Assembly (NCBI GenBank): GCA_937916075.1
Contig: CALGHW010000392.1
Coordinates: 1-8,387 of the forward strand
From: an uncultured Prevotella sp.
GTDB lineage: Bacteria > Bacteroidota > Bacteroidia > Bacteroidales > Bacteroidaceae
DNA length: 8,387 nucleotides
Reading direction: 5' to 3'
Below the pieces are notes generated by a model, which ran no database searches, had not been told where the DNA came from, and worked only from the letters and a program-made list of their open reading frames with translations. The translations under genes were made by a program, and so were the position numbers. Numbering within the stretch: position 1 is the first letter of the stretch; the number at the start of each line of letters is the position of its first letter. This document shows positions 7,985-8,387 of the stretch, one piece after another.

Positions 7985-8060
7985 TTAGAGCCAGTCACCT
8001 TGGTGGTTGACACCAGCCACCTTGGTGGCTGGCACCCGTCACCTTGGTGACCGGCTCTAA
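7985..8060. repeat. Perfect 8-bp inverted repeat enclosing the palindrome array
   Basis: TTAGAGCC (7985-7992) and GGCTCTAA (8053-8060) are exact reverse complements and bracket the three-unit array. The 76-nt block can therefore fold as a closing stem carrying three hairpin arms, either in RNA from either strand or as a DNA cruciform. The ends of this repeat overlap the first two and last four bases of the array. Confidence 0.75.
7991..8056. repeat. Three tandem 22-bp units, each an interrupted palindrome
   Basis: The units are 7991-8012, 8013-8034 and 8035-8056, all exactly 22 bp and directly abutting. Each contains the invariant core CACCTTGGTG and forms a hairpin with the loop CTTG. Unit 2 has a perfect 8-bp stem (CCAGCCAC / GTGGCTGG). 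Unit 1 has six pairs including two G-T wobbles. Unit 3 has five pairs (GTCAC / GTGAC), then a C-C mismatch and two outer pairs that compete with the enclosing stem. The differences between units mostly keep the pairing. Confidence 0.85.
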
Positions 8061-8192
8061 GATAGCCAAGAAAGCAGGCTAAACAGGGCTTTTCTTGTCC
8101 ATGATTCAGGCGGGAGGTCATCAAGCCGTCTGCTCGTCAACAGTCACAACCTAATTTTATGCTATCAGAAAACCTAAAAATTCACTCCAACG

Positions 8193-8224
8193 TTTTTTAA
8201 AATCATATTTTTTATTTAATTTTG
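8193..8224 (+). promoter_or_regulatory. Bacteroidota-type promoter for the secreted-protein gene
   Basis: TAATTTTG at 8217-8224 is an exact TAnnTTTG box. At the standard 20-base spacing the upstream element is TTTT (8193-8196) rather than TTTG, so only three of four positions match. The box ends 12 bases before the ATG at 8237, giving a predicted leader of roughly eight bases. Confidence 0.55.
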
Positions 8225-8236
8225 TCGCATTACTTT

Positions 8237-8387
8237 ATGAATGTATTAAAATTTTTATTTCTCACAATATTGCCAGGAGTGGCATGCCCCGTCATGGGCC
8301 AAAGTGAAGACAGCCTGTCAGCGAAGCCCTCGTTTCACGCAGACTATACAGGCGAGTTGCAAACAGACTTCAAGCGAGTGAAACTGG
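8237..8387 (+). CDS. Secreted or envelope protein with signal peptide, 3'-partial
   Basis: An ATG at 8237 opens a frame that runs off the end of the window (50 complete codons). The first residues form a signal peptide: a short n-region MNVLK, a hydrophobic core FLFLTILPGVACPVMG and a likely signal peptidase I cut after VMG (residue 21), leaving QSEDSLSAKPSF. A cysteine at residue 17 preceded by GVA is a poor lipobox, so a lipoprotein is possible but less likely. The first mature residues (SFHADYTGEL, then a basic DFKRVKL) loosely recall the N-terminus of Bacteroidota outer-membrane proteins such as carbohydrate porins. Too little is visible to assign a family. The upstream TAnnTTTG box and the signal peptide together make the gene and its start convincing. 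Confidence 0.75.
   Translation, partial: MNVLKFLFLTILPGVACPVMGQSEDSLSAKPSFHADYTGELQTDFKRVKL

Larger units (their letters stand above)
7831..8236. other. Divergent intergenic region with no coding sequence seen
   Basis: These 406 bases separate two divergently transcribed genes. The two ends are AT-rich and carry the two promoters. The middle is GC-richer and contains the 22-bp palindromic array with its enclosing inverted repeat. An imperfect inverted repeat, AAGAAAGC (8068-8075) with GCTTTTCTT (8088-8096), lies just downstream of the array; it has one bulge and no proper T tract, so I do not call it a terminator. I see no convincing reading frame, no tRNA and nothing further between 7900 and 7980. 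Confidence 0.7.

Noticed and set aside
7991..8056. A short CRISPR array
   Set aside because: The units abut directly with no spacers and no cas genes are present.
7985..8060. A tRNA gene, because the block is 76 nt and folds as a cloverleaf
   Set aside because: All arms have four-base CTTG loops, there is no seven-base anticodon loop, no GTTCRANNC T-arm sequence and no conserved D-arm bases.
8276..8290. Lipoprotein signal at the cysteine at residue 17 of the last gene
   Set aside because: The preceding residues GVA lack the usual Leu/Val/Ile at -3, and a signal peptidase I site after VMG fits as well; left as a minor alternative.

Overview
This window looks like chromosomal DNA from a member of the Bacteroidota, most likely a Prevotella-type Bacteroidales. 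Three things point there. The first gene encodes SprA, the outer-membrane translocon of the type IX secretion system, which is confined to that phylum. Two promoters match the Bacteroidota TTTG / TAnnTTTG pattern. There is also little use of Shine-Dalgarno sequences. The genus is inferred from general resemblance only.

Layout. Bases 1-5505 (+) hold the C-terminal three quarters of sprA, whose start lies before the window. Bases 5506-5619 are a convergent intergenic region with two hairpins: a terminator with an eight-T tract serving the minus strand, and an 18-bp perfect stem that overlaps the stop codon of the next gene. Bases 5620-7128 (-) encode a RecD/Pif1-like superfamily 1 DNA helicase. 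Just upstream of it on the same strand, after a gap of about 51 bp, bases 7180-7830 (-) encode a small protein with two membrane helices and a soluble domain resembling the YbjN fold. The small-protein gene has a near-ideal promoter, and the two genes probably form one transcription unit. Bases 7831-8236 are a divergent intergenic region. The window ends in the start of a secreted or envelope protein gene (8237 onward, +) with its own promoter.

The genes do not form one obvious pathway. SprA exports proteins carrying the type IX C-terminal signal, the helicase acts in DNA repair or replication, and the truncated last gene makes an exported product. The part least explained by known features is the divergent intergenic region. 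It holds three tandem 22-bp units, each an interrupted palindrome around the same ten bases. A perfect 8-bp inverted repeat encloses them, so the whole 76-nt block can fold as a three-armed cloverleaf. It may be a dispersed repeat element, a structured RNA or an operator array.
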